The translations under genes and the position numbers were made by a program. From positions 124,001-188,000 of the forward strand of contig JAJKFH010000383.1 of the NCBI GenBank assembly GCA_023333565.1: a stretch of DNA of 64,000 nucleotides, written 5' to 3'. This DNA is from Puffinus mauretanicus (lineage: Eukaryota > Chordata > Aves > Procellariiformes > Procellariidae). Below the pieces are notes generated by a model. It saw only the letters and a program-made list of their open reading frames with translations. It did no database searches and was not told where the DNA came from. Shown in pieces: positions 20,471 through 34,139 of this stretch (positions within the stretch are counted from its first letter, which is position 1; every line of letters begins with the position of its first letter).

Positions 20471-22780
20471 AGTTTGTGATTTATACCCCAGTTAAGACTA
20501 GTTTCTTCCTTTTATGTGTCAGTTTTCCAAGATGCTGTTGCTTCAGGTGTCAAGAAATCTCTCTTCTAATCTGTGTGCCTCCTGATCTATTTGGCCAAGC
20601 ATAGGGGAGTAGCCAAAGCCCCTATTACTACATTTTCCTCAGCAGTTCTTTTGAGTTCAACATTGCTCACTCCGTTTCCTTTTCTTAAGCTCGATATTAG
20701 CACCAAAGACCTGCTAATGTCTTTACTTTCCAAAAGTTGTTAAAATGCTTTGGAATTCCTAGTTTAGCATTTATTTATTTGTCTTCAGAGATTCAGTTGC
20801 ATAGTCCTTCCCACTTAAAGTTCAGCTAAATAATGTTCAAGTTATCCTTCTATACAGTGGTCTCTTCTCTGCCTCTGTGGCCCAGTCTTTCTTTCCTGAA
20901 CAGTTTAGATAGTAGATAATGATGTTGTTCCACTACATTTGCCCATTATTATTGAAATCATCCTCCACGGCAAAATACTCGGAATTGTTCTTTTGCTTTT
21001 AAGCTTGTTACGTTTGTCTAAATACTTACGCTTATTCAACTCCTTTTTCTGATACCTTCCCAGTTTTAGTGAGTTCCCTTTTATGCATTTACCAAAATTA
21101 TGACTCTCCGATGGTCGTAATTGGCATCGTGTTCTCTGAATTCACAAGATGCTGCCATATATACAGATGTCTTTAATAGACATATCTGACTAATACGTTC
21201 CCCAGATCCTCATAACTTCTGGCTTATTTGCAGGATCTACTTCTGTTCTGGTCCTCTCCATTTTTGAGGCTCTCCTTTCCCCAGAAGGTTTCCTCACTCT
21301 CTATCTAACAAACTAAAACGCCTTCTTGCACAGTCTTTTCTGGCCACACTCAGAACTGGCATAGATCTCACTGCCTCATCAGGCTTGCATATGAAACTGG
21401 GAACAACTGAATCAAAGCCATTAGACTTCTCTTGGACCCAGAGTTTTCTATCTAGCCAAATGATGTTTGTTCCCAGACAGTCTCTTTCACTTACTGGTAT
21501 GAAAAGCTCATCCAGTGTCTCATGATATCCATTGTTTTGGCTGAAATTAAGAAGCTTGCCGAGTTCATGTTCCTCACGACTGCGTTCCCGGGGACAACTG
21601 GGGGAGTTTGTCTCGCCAGTCTCATTCTGACGGGTGGCAAAAGCCACCTTCAGTTGCAAAGAATCACATTTTCTGCCAGAGAAGGGTGATCCGACCCTCT
21701 GCTCTGTAGCCGAGCTTCTCTTCCATCAGGAGGCTGGCTTCTTAAAACAAAGCATTGGCTAGCTTGTGCCTAAGAGCCACCCTTCCCCTCCCAGGTGACC
21801 TTTCAGCTTCTGAGGTTCCTCAATTTCTCACAGACATTTGTGGGATTTCAGAACTTTTGAAAGTAAAGAAGCAGAAGCTTTGTAAGATCAAGGGTCCTTA
21901 CAGAAGGTAAGATATTTTAACCAGTTCCCTAGTCAAAATAAGAGTTACTATCTTTTTATCTACGTGCTTAAGTTTTAATAAAATGATGGGCTTTTGGTTG
22001 GGCAAATAACTGTCAGTGCTGTATTGCCTAAGGGAGTTCTTTCTCATTCTCACTATCATGTATCCCATTTCCCTAAATCTTTAAAAAAAATGCTTTCAAG
22101 TTAGATCCCTAAACACATGAGTAGGCATCTAAATAAATAGACTCACTTTCACAGCGGGGACCTCCTGCCTTGGTTGTCTGAAGTTAGGTAGGTGGGCCAA
22201 GTAATACATTACAAAGTTACAGTTTGAACGGGGACAGGGGAAGTTAAATTCCTGATCCCATTTCTAGAATTTTAATATTATGCATTAATATTTTGATCTT
22301 AATTGATAATAATTTAATTAAAATTACTGGGATTTAAAAGATCTTTTCTGAAAATTGTGTTTGCATTTTCTGCACTATTTATTTGACGGGGATCAGAGCG
22401 GAGCAATGAGACTATAAGCATAGCAAAAACTTTTCAATAGGGAGGGCACTGGAACTAGCCATAAATAGTAAGTAACCAACCAACTGAACAAGGAGCCCAT
22501 TGAAGAACGAGTGACAGGGAGAGAGAATGTAGGTATGGAGAGTCAGCACTCCCGGTCCTCATCATGCAAGAAATACAGGGATTTCAATTACATGAGGAAT
22601 GACAGGAAATTCACAGCTGGTAAGAGGATGTACTTTTGCATAGGATCCACAATTAGACTATTTTATTATTTAAATTATTGAAATTAGATGATTGATACAG
22701 GATGCTGAGAAGTGAGTTTAGCAAGCGTCAAAGAATAAATAATTCTATAGCAAACAAAAGCTGTTAACAGTTATTCCAAA

Positions 22781-22918
22781 ATAATAATAGTAGTAGTAGT
22801 AGTAGTGGTAGTAGTAGTAGTAGTAGTAGTAGTAGTAATAATAATAAAAAATAATAATAATGGTGTTAATAATAATAATAATAATAATAATATAATAATA
22901 ACAATAATAATAATGATG
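22781..22918. repeat. Trinucleotide microsatellite (AAT/TAG mixed)
   Basis: Begins with a few ATA units, switches to about fifteen TAG/GTA units with one GTG interruption, then returns to AAT units with interruptions to 22918. The total is about 138 bases. The compound structure suggests expansion of TAG inside an older AAT array. It is likely to vary in length between individuals. Confidence 0.95.
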
Positions 22919-23819
22919 GAAGCCTTATGCTTGCAGGATTAAATCAATCTCTGAATTCTTGGGATTAGTGTGAAGTCTTCATGGGAACTATGCAGGACAG
23001 GGGAAGGGATGGGAGAGAGAAGATATTATCCTAAATCTGCCTCTTGTGGCATTTCTTCGCCTTCATCTGAAGCAGGTGGTGCTGAGCCCAGGCACAGTCT
23101 GTGCTGGACGGATCATGATTTTGGTGAAGAAGGGCAATTTTTAATACTTGTTTATTAGCGGAGCAGGGGAGTTTTGTGTCCTTCAGTATTTTACAATGTT
23201 TTTTTCTAAACTTTTTAGTGTTCATCCAACTAAAAAAGACTTTGAGACAAAACCCATAGATCCCTAGAATAAGATTTGTATAGAAATTTTAAAAAATGAG
23301 CAACATAGTACCTTTAACTTAAGAAAAAAATATAATATGTCTTTTTATCTGGAAAACTAATGTGACTATTTAGTATTCAAAAAAATTGCTGGAAGTTAAA
23401 TGCTAGTCATAATGAAAAGTTAAGAAGTTCAAGACAGATTAAAAAGGGAAGTTCTTTACTTTTATAAGGAACATTTTCATAAAATATATAATGAAAACTA
23501 AAAAGTAAACAATAAAAATTTGTTTTTTTCCATGTGCTTTTCCAAATGGAAGGAATAGTAATTAAACATATAATGACAGCAACATAAAGGGAAGAGGCAG
23601 TGTTAAAAAAAAGATAGCCATGTTCCTTATTTAACTGAAAATAAAGCTAAACAACCTGCTAATGACAGGGAGTTTAAACCTGTGCCAGGATATAAAATGC
23701 TACTGTTCACGTGCGGCTGCCTTCGCTCCTTTGTCCAGCTAGAGACGACTGTGACGGTTCGTTGTGGTTGTTTAATTTAATTAATTACAACTGGGGAGCA
23801 GGCTCTCCCGGGCTGCTCT

Positions 23820-24070
23820 GAGGACCATCCTTTGCCACCCGGAGAGGCGTCCCTGCCCCGCGCGGGGCTGGGGGCGGCCGCTGGAAGAGGGAAGGCCACA
23901 AGAAGCACGGCTGGTGGCGCTGGGGCAGGTAAGGCTCCACCAAGCCTCCGGTGGGCAACCGGACCCTGCGGCTGGACCCAGGGGCAGAGGGACAGCCTGA
24001 GCGCAGGTGTCCTCATGGAGGGCCACCTGCTGGGCAGGACCCCAGACCGCCTCCCTGCACGGGATGGCGC
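23820..24070. other. GC-rich patch with CpG cluster
   Basis: Contains CCCCGCGCGGGGCTGGGGGC followed by GGCCGC, which together give a GCGGCCGC word and a CCCCGCGCGGGG palindrome. A good donor-like GCAGGTAAGG lies at about 23925-23934 on the plus strand. No coding domain was recognised, so it is read as a GC-rich intronic island or a possible unannotated noncoding exon. Confidence 0.5.
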
Positions 24071-25603
24071 TGCAGAAGACAACAAAGCCACGTTAAAGTC
24101 TGCAAGGCTGTATCGGTCTTTGCTGCTTCTCCACTCTCCCTAGAGGACTCCTTGGTTTATTTTTATTTTTCAACCTTCCTTGAACCTCTTTCATTTCCTC
24201 CCCTCCTTAATTATGCATCACTATATTATATATTTTTAGATAGAAGTACATGAATATTTTTAACGACATCAAGTCTTTTAAAATTGCATTCACGGAAGAG
24301 AATGCAGCATATACGCCTGTAGCGTGCCACGGGTAATGCAGTGGTGTCTTTCTCACGGTCAGCTGTGCTTCCCAAACTCCCCTCCCCCTCACCCAAGTAC
24401 TTTCACTCACCTCTTTTCAGACCACTAAGCAACCACTGTCAATCATCACCCTTCACGCCCCATCCCACCACTTTCGCTCTCAGTCATTTGCCCACTGCCG
24501 TGACTCTGCCAGGGTGCACCTCACCGAACCATCGCAGACGCCCACCCCTTCTGACTTATCTCCTGAACCCTTTCACGTGGGCAGGGATATTTAACAGTAG
24601 CTCAGCTAGAGCTCAACTGAGGTAAATGCAGAAAATTCAAAGCCAAAGAGAGAGGAGATAACTGAGTGATACGGGCACTAGGTGGGAAATTCCTTAGTCA
24701 GAAGATGTAGCAGGTATGACTGTCTCGGAGGGATTGGGGAGTGAAGGAAACTCATCTGCTTGAAGCACTTCTGCAATGCAAGAACTACACCCAGAGGTGG
24801 GTCCCCTTAGGTTCAGTAAATACAATGATCAAGAGGGAGAGAAACTCTTCCAGAAGGTGATTCAGAGAAGACAGCCTAATGTGGCTATCCCCAAGTTGCC
24901 CTCTGGAGGAACCTCTCTCCCCCTCTGTTGAGTGCATAGGGAAAGTCCTTGCCCACATACCCGAGCGAGAATGCCTCGTTTAATCTCTGTATCTCAGTGC
25001 ATCATCTGTAGATGGTGGTAACGAAGTGCTCGACTGGGGCATGTGGAGGAGTGCTCCTGGAAGGTGAGCGCTACAGCAGCTGTGGAGGATCGCCCGCAGC
25101 GGGAAATGACGAGTGGCTCTGCGTGTGCACAGAGCTGGAAAGTCCCACACAAAGAGGTGTCCATGCCTGCTCAGATCAAGGATAGATCTTGTAGAAAGGG
25201 TCATGGTATTTCCCTTTGGGAATTGTGTATCATGGCAAGTCAATTTTAGCTGTGTTTATCTTAAGTGGGTTTATATTCCTGCATTAGTTTGCTGCAGTAA
25301 AAGAAAGACTGCCATTTGCATGTGCATATCTCCTCAGTTTTTGAGTGGCAAACGATAATGACAAGAAATTTCTCAACTACTCTTCAACCTGAACATTGCT
25401 TATCTTTTCTTTCAGCCTACTGTTGAATGAAATATCGTTTCAAGCTAAGGGAGGCACTATTTGACAGAACAATAGATATCTCTCCACACCTGTCAAGTTA
25501 AAGAGTAACTGGAAGGTACTATATTCGGATCTATTATCTTACATAAGTATTATGGAGCATCCAAACATACTTTTCTCTGTAAATAAATCTAAAGGCTAAA
25601 CAT

Positions 25604-25672
25604 TGGAGATATATGTATATACATATGTATATTATGTGTAGATATACATCAATACATGTGTATGTATGTATA
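25604..25672. repeat. TA/TATG-rich simple sequence with a 16-base palindrome
   Basis: Alternating purine-pyrimidine sequence dominated by ATGTATAT-like words. ATATGTATATACATAT at 25611-25626 is a perfect palindrome. It could form a cruciform or be a mutational hotspot. No gene is linked to it. Confidence 0.75.
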
Positions 25673-26359
25673 ATGCTGAATAGTTTGAACAACTAAGTGA
25701 AAAATCAAGACCCACGTAAAGAAATTAAATTTGGTATTCTGTTACTGTTTTCCCAGCTAACGACCGACCTCCAAAATAGCCTGGTTCCTTCGTAGAGTCC
25801 ACCATCGAGTGGTTACAGACGCAATATATCCATCTTGGACATTGCAAAAGGCTGAGTGCTAGAGCCTGCCCTTTCCTTAAGCACCTGTTTCATCCACAGC
25901 ATCGAGGTCAGCAGAAAGAGTTCCCCTGTTTTCATTTGACTTTGGTCAGGTCCTGGACGTGCTAAACTGAACTTTCCCACAGCTCAGAGAAAAATCTCCC
26001 ATCTGTGAAAAGGACCCCAGGGCTCAGCTCGTTGTGTTACCAGGGCTATGAGGGTAGTATCTGCACAGAGGCCAGGCAGATCCTGGAGGAGAATGGTCTG
26101 GACCGAGTGCTGAGGGTTTCAATTACGGGGTTCACTTAACGCAAAAAGCCTGCTGCTGCAGAAGGCCACAGACGTTTCGTTACTCTTCCTTGATTCTTCC
26201 TATTTTTGCAGACATCACAGAGGCACCATGCATAATGTGGGTTTATTCGAGCTTTCCGCTCGGGACTGTGACCTGACCCCAGACCACTGAAGAGCCGATC
26301 TCATCCCAGCTAGCAGATGCCTGTGTGAGATCTTACAGTTCTTGTCCTTCACAAATACT

Positions 26360-26625
26360 TCTTAGCCCTGTGTATTGCCAATTAAATCTCCCTATTGTGA
26401 AGCAAAGAATGATAGCAGCATTTTCTATGTCCCTAGACTGATAAAATGCTCAGTATATATTAAGAATATAAGTGCGCTCAGTCCATTCACAACACACAAT
26501 AAGTGCACAATTCAATTAACTAATGCAATTCATATTTCATTAGGACAGAAGCTGTTTGTGACCTTAAACGGACAACAATTTCATGACAGCATTGCAGAAT
26601 TTTAATTAGACAGGAAAATAACAAA
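26360..26625. promoter_or_regulatory. Candidate conserved noncoding element (AT-rich, homeodomain-type words)
   Basis: About 265 bases without low-complexity runs, rich in ATTA/TAAT words: CCAATTAAATC, CAATTCAATTAACTAATGCA, TTTCATTAGGAC and TTTTAATTAGAC. They sit in otherwise ordinary complex sequence. This texture is typical of developmental enhancers in large introns. It is inference from composition only, with no alignment available. Confidence 0.3.
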
Positions 26626-28379
26626 GACAAATGAAACAGAGGGAAAACGCGCTGCCTGGCAGAATTGTTCCAAAGAAGTTAAAAACAAAAGCTGCAGTTG
26701 TTCTGCTAAGTCCTTCGCCTCCTTCCCCCTTACTAATGATGCAGAGAACAAAACATTATTGCCTTTCTTTGCCTCTGATTAACCCTTTGTAGAGGAGGCT
26801 ATCTCAGCATTTGTGGTATGCACCTGGTATGGTACCGAAAGGCACAGGAAGGAAGAACGTAAGGGCCTGGTTTACCTTTTGCTTATGGGTATCTAAGTGA
26901 AGAGCAGCTCCCCTAAGAAGAATCATTTTTATATCAGTTTTTAAAATTTGTTTCAAAGGCCCAAATATTGGGCCCTAAAATAATTTGCGAAGGAAAGTGG
27001 TAAATCAGCAACTACAACAGGTATGATTAATAAAATTAATTGTTAGTATGATTAGTACAAAGTAACACATAAAATCACACTACATAAAGGTCTGTGATTA
27101 AAGTAGAGAAGGATTCCAATGTTAAGCTGCAATTGCTGTAGTATTTCTTTTTGTGATACTCTTAAGAAAATGAGAAGAGATCAATAAGGTTAGTTATTAC
27201 GGTCCTGTAATAATTTCACCCTTAATCCAAAGTATTACCATGTATGCTGACCCCTATGTGAGAAAAACAGCTCCCTACAGTCTGTAATTCAGTTTCATTA
27301 TTTTACTATATATTGCCAAAACTGTGTCTTGTATTACAGAAAAATAAAAGGACAAGATCCTTTGGTTTTTAAATAGTACATTTAAAGAGACGACAGAAGG
27401 ATGAAACTGCCAGATCAGAGTTCATGGTCTGCAAAACATGCTCCCTCCCCCCTGCCTCTCTCCCGGACTATGACTTTCGTTTTGAAGATAAAATCAGTAA
27501 ATAAATTTTCTACAAAGCTGGCCAGATTTTGTATTAAAGGCAAGATGCTGTATAGGAAGCAATTGGATGTGCAGCAAGATGTGTCTGTTTAATCAGGATA
27601 TTTGTTGATCTGGGTCAGTAACAGGATGGTTATTTGTCCCTGGCCAGTGGGTGGCAATGGCAGCAAATGGCTTATAGTAGACAAGGATTGATTTTGATAA
27701 ACATGTCCAGATGGGTATGATTTAAATCAGTAAATATATTGCTTTGTATAAAGAGATATTTTAAAATTAATTTTAAACCAACGTTTACATCTACTAGTCA
27801 CTAGATGCTACATATACACTCTTAAAACAATATTTGAACCAGGATATAATCAGTAAAGAAAAAGGAAAATAGCTTTGCCTTCTCCGATCCTAACACCTCT
27901 GATGTTTTTCTTCTTTATGATATGTTACATCAAAGCCCTGTTGTCTGTATATTAATATTATTTAGTGGTGCTTTTCTCAAACTTACTGTGAGCTGAAGCT
28001 GATTTTACTGGAACAGATGAAGTTACTTTATTGGCAGTATTGTCAAATAACTTTTTAATGCAAGGAAAGCATCAAAACAGTACAGCTGCTAAACGAGAGA
28101 GACCATAAAAAGGGAGTTTCCAGAACTCACTGATATTAGCTGCTCACCCATACATTCCCTTCCTCTCAAGTTTCAAGATGAGATTATTATAAAAAAAGGC
28201 TGATTTCTCAAAAAAAAAAAAAAAAAGAAACTGTCTGAACAAATCTGCAAATAAACCAACTTGGGGGAATTCCCACGTCTGTGTCTGACCTCCACGATCA
28301 AAATAAGGCATCCTCAACCCGATAAAAGATTCTGCTATTTTTTTAGTACTTAACTCTTCACCCGTTCGGGTATCTGACC

Positions 28380-28580
28380 GTCGCAGCCCATGCTTCAGGA
28401 AAGCTGCGCTTTAACTGTGGTCGGCCCAGCCCGTGCCAGACCCCTCGCAGGCCAGAGGGGACGAGCAGTGCTGCGGGGACCCGGGTGGTGGCCACCGCTG
28501 GGCACAGCGGCAGCGTCTCGCTGGCCCCTCGGCACCGCGCTGAGTCCCTGCACCATGGAGGAGCCCGTCCCAGGCTATTT
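28380..28580. other. GC-rich patch with a well-placed ATG
   Basis: GC-rich, ending in CTGCACCATGGAGGAGC, where an ATG at 28555 has a strong Kozak context. The frame stays open for about 131 codons to 28947, but most of that frame crosses AT-rich sequence with a run of F and V codons and shows no domain. Read as noncoding. Confidence 0.4.
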
Positions 28581-31500
28581 ATTTGTAACGAGTACCGTTG
28601 TGCAGCCAAATTGCTCTGTACGGCTTCCTTTTTATTTTTTTTTTCCTGTTAAGTTTTTGGCTTGGCTGATGGAGGACGGGGAGGAAATGCATCCCAGCAA
28701 ACTGCCTCTCTTCAGACTCGCCGAGGCCTCGTTCCAGTCTGCTTGCTGGCCTTGGGCTGACCATGTTAGAGACACCGTGCTGAGATTATTTCAATTTTTT
28801 GTTGTTGTTGTTGCCTTTTCTACACTTAAATTTACAAATTTGATGCCAGATTTTTTCTTTCTCTTACAGTACTGCAAAACTGGAGTCACCCCACAGCCGT
28901 CCTGGGATCTGCTCTGCACTGCCAGTGATGCCACCGACGGCTTTTAGATAGAAGGAAGCTGAGGCTAAAGAGCAGAGAATATTTCTCGTCCCACATTGTT
29001 CTCGGAGACTATTTCTGGCACACAGGAAGGACTCGCAAAATCACCATCAAACTTATTTTAGCTAATTCCATACATGACTTGAAGTATTCCAGAGGTGTGC
29101 TGATGGCAAATTTTGTTCCCTGGTTAGACATAGAAATAAAAGTATGACACTCTAGGGGCTGCCTGGAAGTGCTTTCTTATAAACAGCAGGGAAATAGCCT
29201 TCAAACGATACACGAGAATATTAACGGGAGTGGGTCCAGATATTGTATTCTAAAATGAACACTTTGATAATCATAACAATGTGGTTTGAAAAGCATCACT
29301 TTAAAAGGTCAGCTATACCACCCTCCGACTGCACATTGAAAGCATAGCGGATATATTGAGTCATACATATTGTTCATTGTCATTTGCATTTGGTGAAATC
29401 CCTGCATTTTACCCAATTTAGTAAGCAAGCACCGCCTTGGGCTCCCTTGGCAATACTCACCTCTAAACGCAGTTACTGTTTGTTGGGCTAAAACAACATC
29501 TTGTCCCATCCCGCACCAGTAAATCACTCTTCGGTCTTTTGATCAATGTTTGTCTCTTCAAGCCTGTGAGTCATTTTGCATTGATGGAAAGAGAGGGAGC
29601 GGCACACTACAGCAATGTGGGTATTTTGAGCTTCACCTCTGGGATACTTTTGCACGTGTTGTTCTGAACAACATGACTATCTGTATCAGTTTGCAGCAGC
29701 CACTAGTGCATCACAAGATCTAACGTCATATTTGTGTGGATAAAGACCGACCTAATTCTACAAACACCACGTAGCATCGTCGGGCTACGTGTCATGAAAA
29801 GGCCTTACCGAAGTCAAGTACACTTTCTGCATTCCAGCCTTTTTCTAAAACTGTCCTCAGGATTTGACTTCATGGCCTTTTCCTTATTTTTTGCAAATCA
29901 CCTATCGCTGGTAGGGACTGTTCAACTTTCCAATAGTCACGTGAGTGATATTTCCAACCAGAATACGGCGGAAGCTGTCCTCACCCTTCCGGGGGCTACA
30001 CCTGAAGAGTAAGCAAATTTTGTGGGTGTTTAAGCCTTTTTTTATTTTCTATGAGCAATGTAAAAATGACTCATTCGTGCTTCGGCTGGAATGTATAGTT
30101 GGTAAACACCAGCGGGGAGCAATGTTATTTCTAGATTTGTAAATAAAAACAGTCCATACTGCGCCGACTCTTCGGTCCTGTTACTGATGTGAGTTTTCGG
30201 TGGGAAGGCCAGGGCAGGGGCTCAGCCCGCGCAGCCGGGCAGGTCTGGTAGCTACAGCCACTGGCAGCTGGCGGGGGAACCAAGAGCTGTCCAGCAACAG
30301 GGAGACCGGGAGGAGGTGGAGGAAAAGAACAGAGGCACCTTCCCATCATAGCACGGATAGACGCTTTCAAACCATTTTTGAAAAAAGAAAAAAATCCCCC
30401 TCAGAGAGATGCATGGATACGCAAAGCAACACGGACCCTAATTCAAAGACCACCAAAGGCAAAGGAAGACTCCAGTCATGGACGTTCTGGATTGAGCTCT
30501 GCATGGAGGACAGTCAAAACGCACGCCCCTGCCACACACACACTATTTTAAAACTAGCCAGTTTGCTGACTGAAGGAGAATTTAGACTGAATCGTGTAAA
30601 AGCACATACATACCGTGCAGAAACTGCTCAGGAGAGAAGTCACCTCAAAGCGCATTTATAAAACCTAAAGCTTTTATAGTGCCCTGGAAATCATAATGTT
30701 GTTTGCAAGGATTTTTGTAAGGATGCAGTGAATACTCTCCATCCATAGCAAGAAGGTATGCAAGTCATATGCCTTCTCCCTGATACGGACAGAAATACCA
30801 ACGCTCATTTAGACCCCTAACCCAAGCTGCACAAGCAATTCAGATGGAAAATTTGGAACAGAAACCCGCTGACTTGCTCCGTCTCTCCATTAGCCACCAG
30901 AAGGAGCCCACGGGAGTCCTACTGGGGCAAAACCTTGAGTGTCAGCTGCGGATCCTTCCCGTTTTCCTACTCTTGTTGGACTGGGGCAGCTGGGCTGCCA
31001 TGCCCAGCTCGCTGGTCCCACAGTTGTTTGCCGTCGACTCCCCAGTCCCCACGGGGCTGCAGCTCATGCAGCTCCACATTGCTCCCCCGCTGCTGGGGGG
31101 GGAGCAAAGTTTCTTTAAGATTCAGCACATCCCTCCAGTGACGCCTGCTCGGAGTTACCCGCTGATGAGTAATAGTGTGTAGAAGTCAATGACATTCATA
31201 TTCATAGTTGCCTGCTACTTAAAATGTTAACGATGGGGAAACTTGCCTTACAGGAATGAGGATGGGGGCAAACTTTTATTAGCCCCACATGGGCTTTTAT
31301 CTGTTTTAAATGTTACATTGTCCCAGGGAAAGAAGTGCCATTGTTAACAGCATTGGAGGCAGTCAGCTGCACTCAATTTAAAATTAAAAGGGGAAGAAAA
31401 AATAAATGAAAAGGAAAAAAAAAAGGGTCTGCCTGACGCACTGCAGTATGGCAGGCTATGGTAACTTGCCCCAGAAACGTTTTTATTGAATCCAGCCCTT

Positions 31501-34139
31501 CAGTACAAAAGAATTCGTTAACCGCTTCATGATGTAAAGTCTGCTAAAGACATTACACTCACTGGCCAGCGCAAGGCTGTTCCCATACACCGTAAGTGTT
31601 GCCTTCACTGATCAGCATTGAGTCCAGGGTTGCATCCACGAGTCAATATTACCAAGCCATGTGCACAAATGGTGCGTCCCTGGTTCTGACTCGAGCCCAG
31701 GCCACGTCCCTGCCCAAAGTAACGCCGCTGAAGTCGGGACTGGCAGAGCTCAGCTCAGGCAAAGGCACAGGCTGGGAGTGTTAAGTGCAAAGCTGGTGTT
31801 TAAAATCAGCTGGTGTTGGGGCTCTTGGGGGCTGAACTTCCTCCCCCACTCTGCAGAAGGAGTACCGGCGGTGCAAGAGACCCCTTCTCCTGCCTCCCCC
31901 AGCACATCGCCTGTGCCACACACGCGGTGCACGGATGGCACAGAAACCACTGTGCCGACTGTATGCACGCGCCTGATCCCGCACGGCTGGGTACACCTAC
32001 CCTTGGGGCAGCGCAGGATCCACTCCAATAAAGTCATCCCAGTGTAAAAACGAGCAGAATGAGATGTCTTCTGCGTGAAAAATAGAACTACATGAATGTA
32101 ATCTCTCTGTTACTGGGGGAACCTCACCTTTGAAAATGTTCTTCTATTGGGCTTAAAAAGGCTGGGGGCAAGAGAAGCCGGAGTGACTCTGGAAACTGCT
32201 AGTATCTTCACATCGATTTAAGATTTCCATTCACTACCATACATTTTCCAGTTTGCACTTCACTGACGCACGCGGTGCTGAAAGAGATGCGCTAGTGAAT
32301 GTTTATTATATTTATTGACCAGGTGGCCTAACTGCCCGAATTACACTTGCTGCCTTCTATTCATCATGCCGACTTAATGAACAGAGAGGCTGGCGGATGT
32401 CAAACAACAACCAGGAGAAACAAAAGAGAAGCCAGCCTACCCGTACCTTTCACGTGGCTGTATCCATTCAGCTCCCCTGCAATCCTGGTGTGAATGAACC
32501 AGAGCCATTGCTGAGCAAACAGATAAGAGTCTGGAGGAACTGATCAATATATTTAGATAAGCTGTAACAAGAATACGTAGCAACCCGCGCCTTTGTCCGT
32601 GCTTGGTAAAGAGGAGAGGAGAGGAAAATAAAAATCCCTGTATTGGCTGCTTCAGGCTGAATTCTTCTCTTTGACACCACGGTTAATCGACACCACTGTA
32701 ACCATGGAGTTAGCCTAAGTTCAGGATAACGCCGTGGCTTTATTAAGAAACTCAAGCACAGAAATACAGTCGGAAAGTCCTAGGTCTCCTCAGCAAATTA
32801 ATCCTTTGAACTCAGCTCAGCCACCTGCACCTTCATGTACATTCTTTTTACAGAGAAGATGTTGGAAGTTTAAAAATAATTCAAAATACGTTAGTCATGC
32901 TTGAAATGGCCAAATGAAGATTAGAGAAAAGCTGCAAAAAACCCCCCAAAAGCTTAACTGAACATGAGGTAACATTAAAGGGTATGTAAATATTTATATG
33001 TCATTTTATAGCAGTACACTATATACTGTACTTTTTTTGCTCACACACCGATTCCAGCGCTCATTAATTGGAATTTCTTCAACGCTGAAAAGGACCTTTA
33101 TAGGATTGAGAAAAGAAAAACTAGAACAGCATCGAATACGAACTAGCTTTTGAGACAAGAGCCACTTACGTGACCAAGGCTGTATTCAATTGCTTTTGCT
33201 GTTTTCTTGCAGAGAAGCAGCTGAGCAGTTTTAAATAATGGAAGAAAAGAGTCTGTTTATAGAACAAACTGGAAATGAGACTCTACCTGCAGAGGCTGAA
33301 TACACAGCCAAAGTCTTCCTCTGGCTTCACTTAAGTTTGAGTTTATTACAAAGCTAAAGAAGGCATATTTCATCTTTTTCTTCTCTAAACTATATACATG
33401 TATATATATAAAAAAATATATACGAAGACACACACAGGACAGAAAGAGCAAGTCAGTCTGTATAAAATCCCCTCTATCTTTAGCTGAAAATTTTCTGCTG
33501 TGTCAAATTCAGACTACAGTGCAAAACCAAAGTCTAGAGAAGAGTATTTTGAGACCTTTTAGTTTTCAGGGGATTTTTTCCTTACAGAAAAAATTAAGAC
33601 TATGAGCTTACCTGTGCCTTGTGTAAGAATCTCTTGACCTTCTTTCACTATATGTTTGTAAGACAATATGTTTAGCATGGGAAATTCACCAATTACACAT
33701 TATGAGAAGGATGTTGCTAATCAAATTTTACAGAATATCTTATCAAATTGCTTTTGGGGGGAAAAACCTCCTTCAACATCGTGAAGCAGCCATGTTTGTC
33801 CAAATGTATTTGTTGCAAGCACACACTGTATTACCCACCAGGAAAAAAAACTCAACCAAGCCACGTCCCAACACTGAAGTGCAAGGCGTGTGGACAGGTG
33901 CCTCCGTCTACTCGGTTCCTTTAAAAATAATTTCTCCTCAGTTTACTTAGGTACTTTATTTATAGCCTGGCCCAAACTTTCAGCTATGGTTTTAGCTTCA
34001 GTTTTCACCGAGTCCAGTAGATTTCAGGTGTTGTTTTGGCCTGAGAGATGTTGATCGTCCACCCCTTAGGAAGGCTATCCACTTGGTAGCTGGGAGCCTT
34101 GTGCAGGCAATGCCGAACCCTTCCAACAGCAACAGCAGA

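Larger units (their letters stand above)
17051..22780 (-). other. BCL2 intron segment with old repeats
   Basis: Holds the TCTACAC-ended repeat at 18430-18620, the CR1/L3-like relic at 20390-20470, a pyrimidine-rich stretch at about 19430-19570 and an AT-rich palindromic cluster at 22262-22330. Two minus-strand frames of 167 and 121 codons (19538-20041 and 21294-21659) have no recognised domain and are not called as genes. Confidence 0.65.
22919..28379 (-). other. BCL2 intron segment
   Basis: AT-rich between 23200 and 23700, then the GC patch at 23820-24070, the TATG-rich simple sequence at 25604-25672, the AT-rich regulatory candidate at 26360-26625, and a poly(A) run at about 28210-28225. 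An octamer word lies at 25314. No exon is recognised. Confidence 0.65.
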
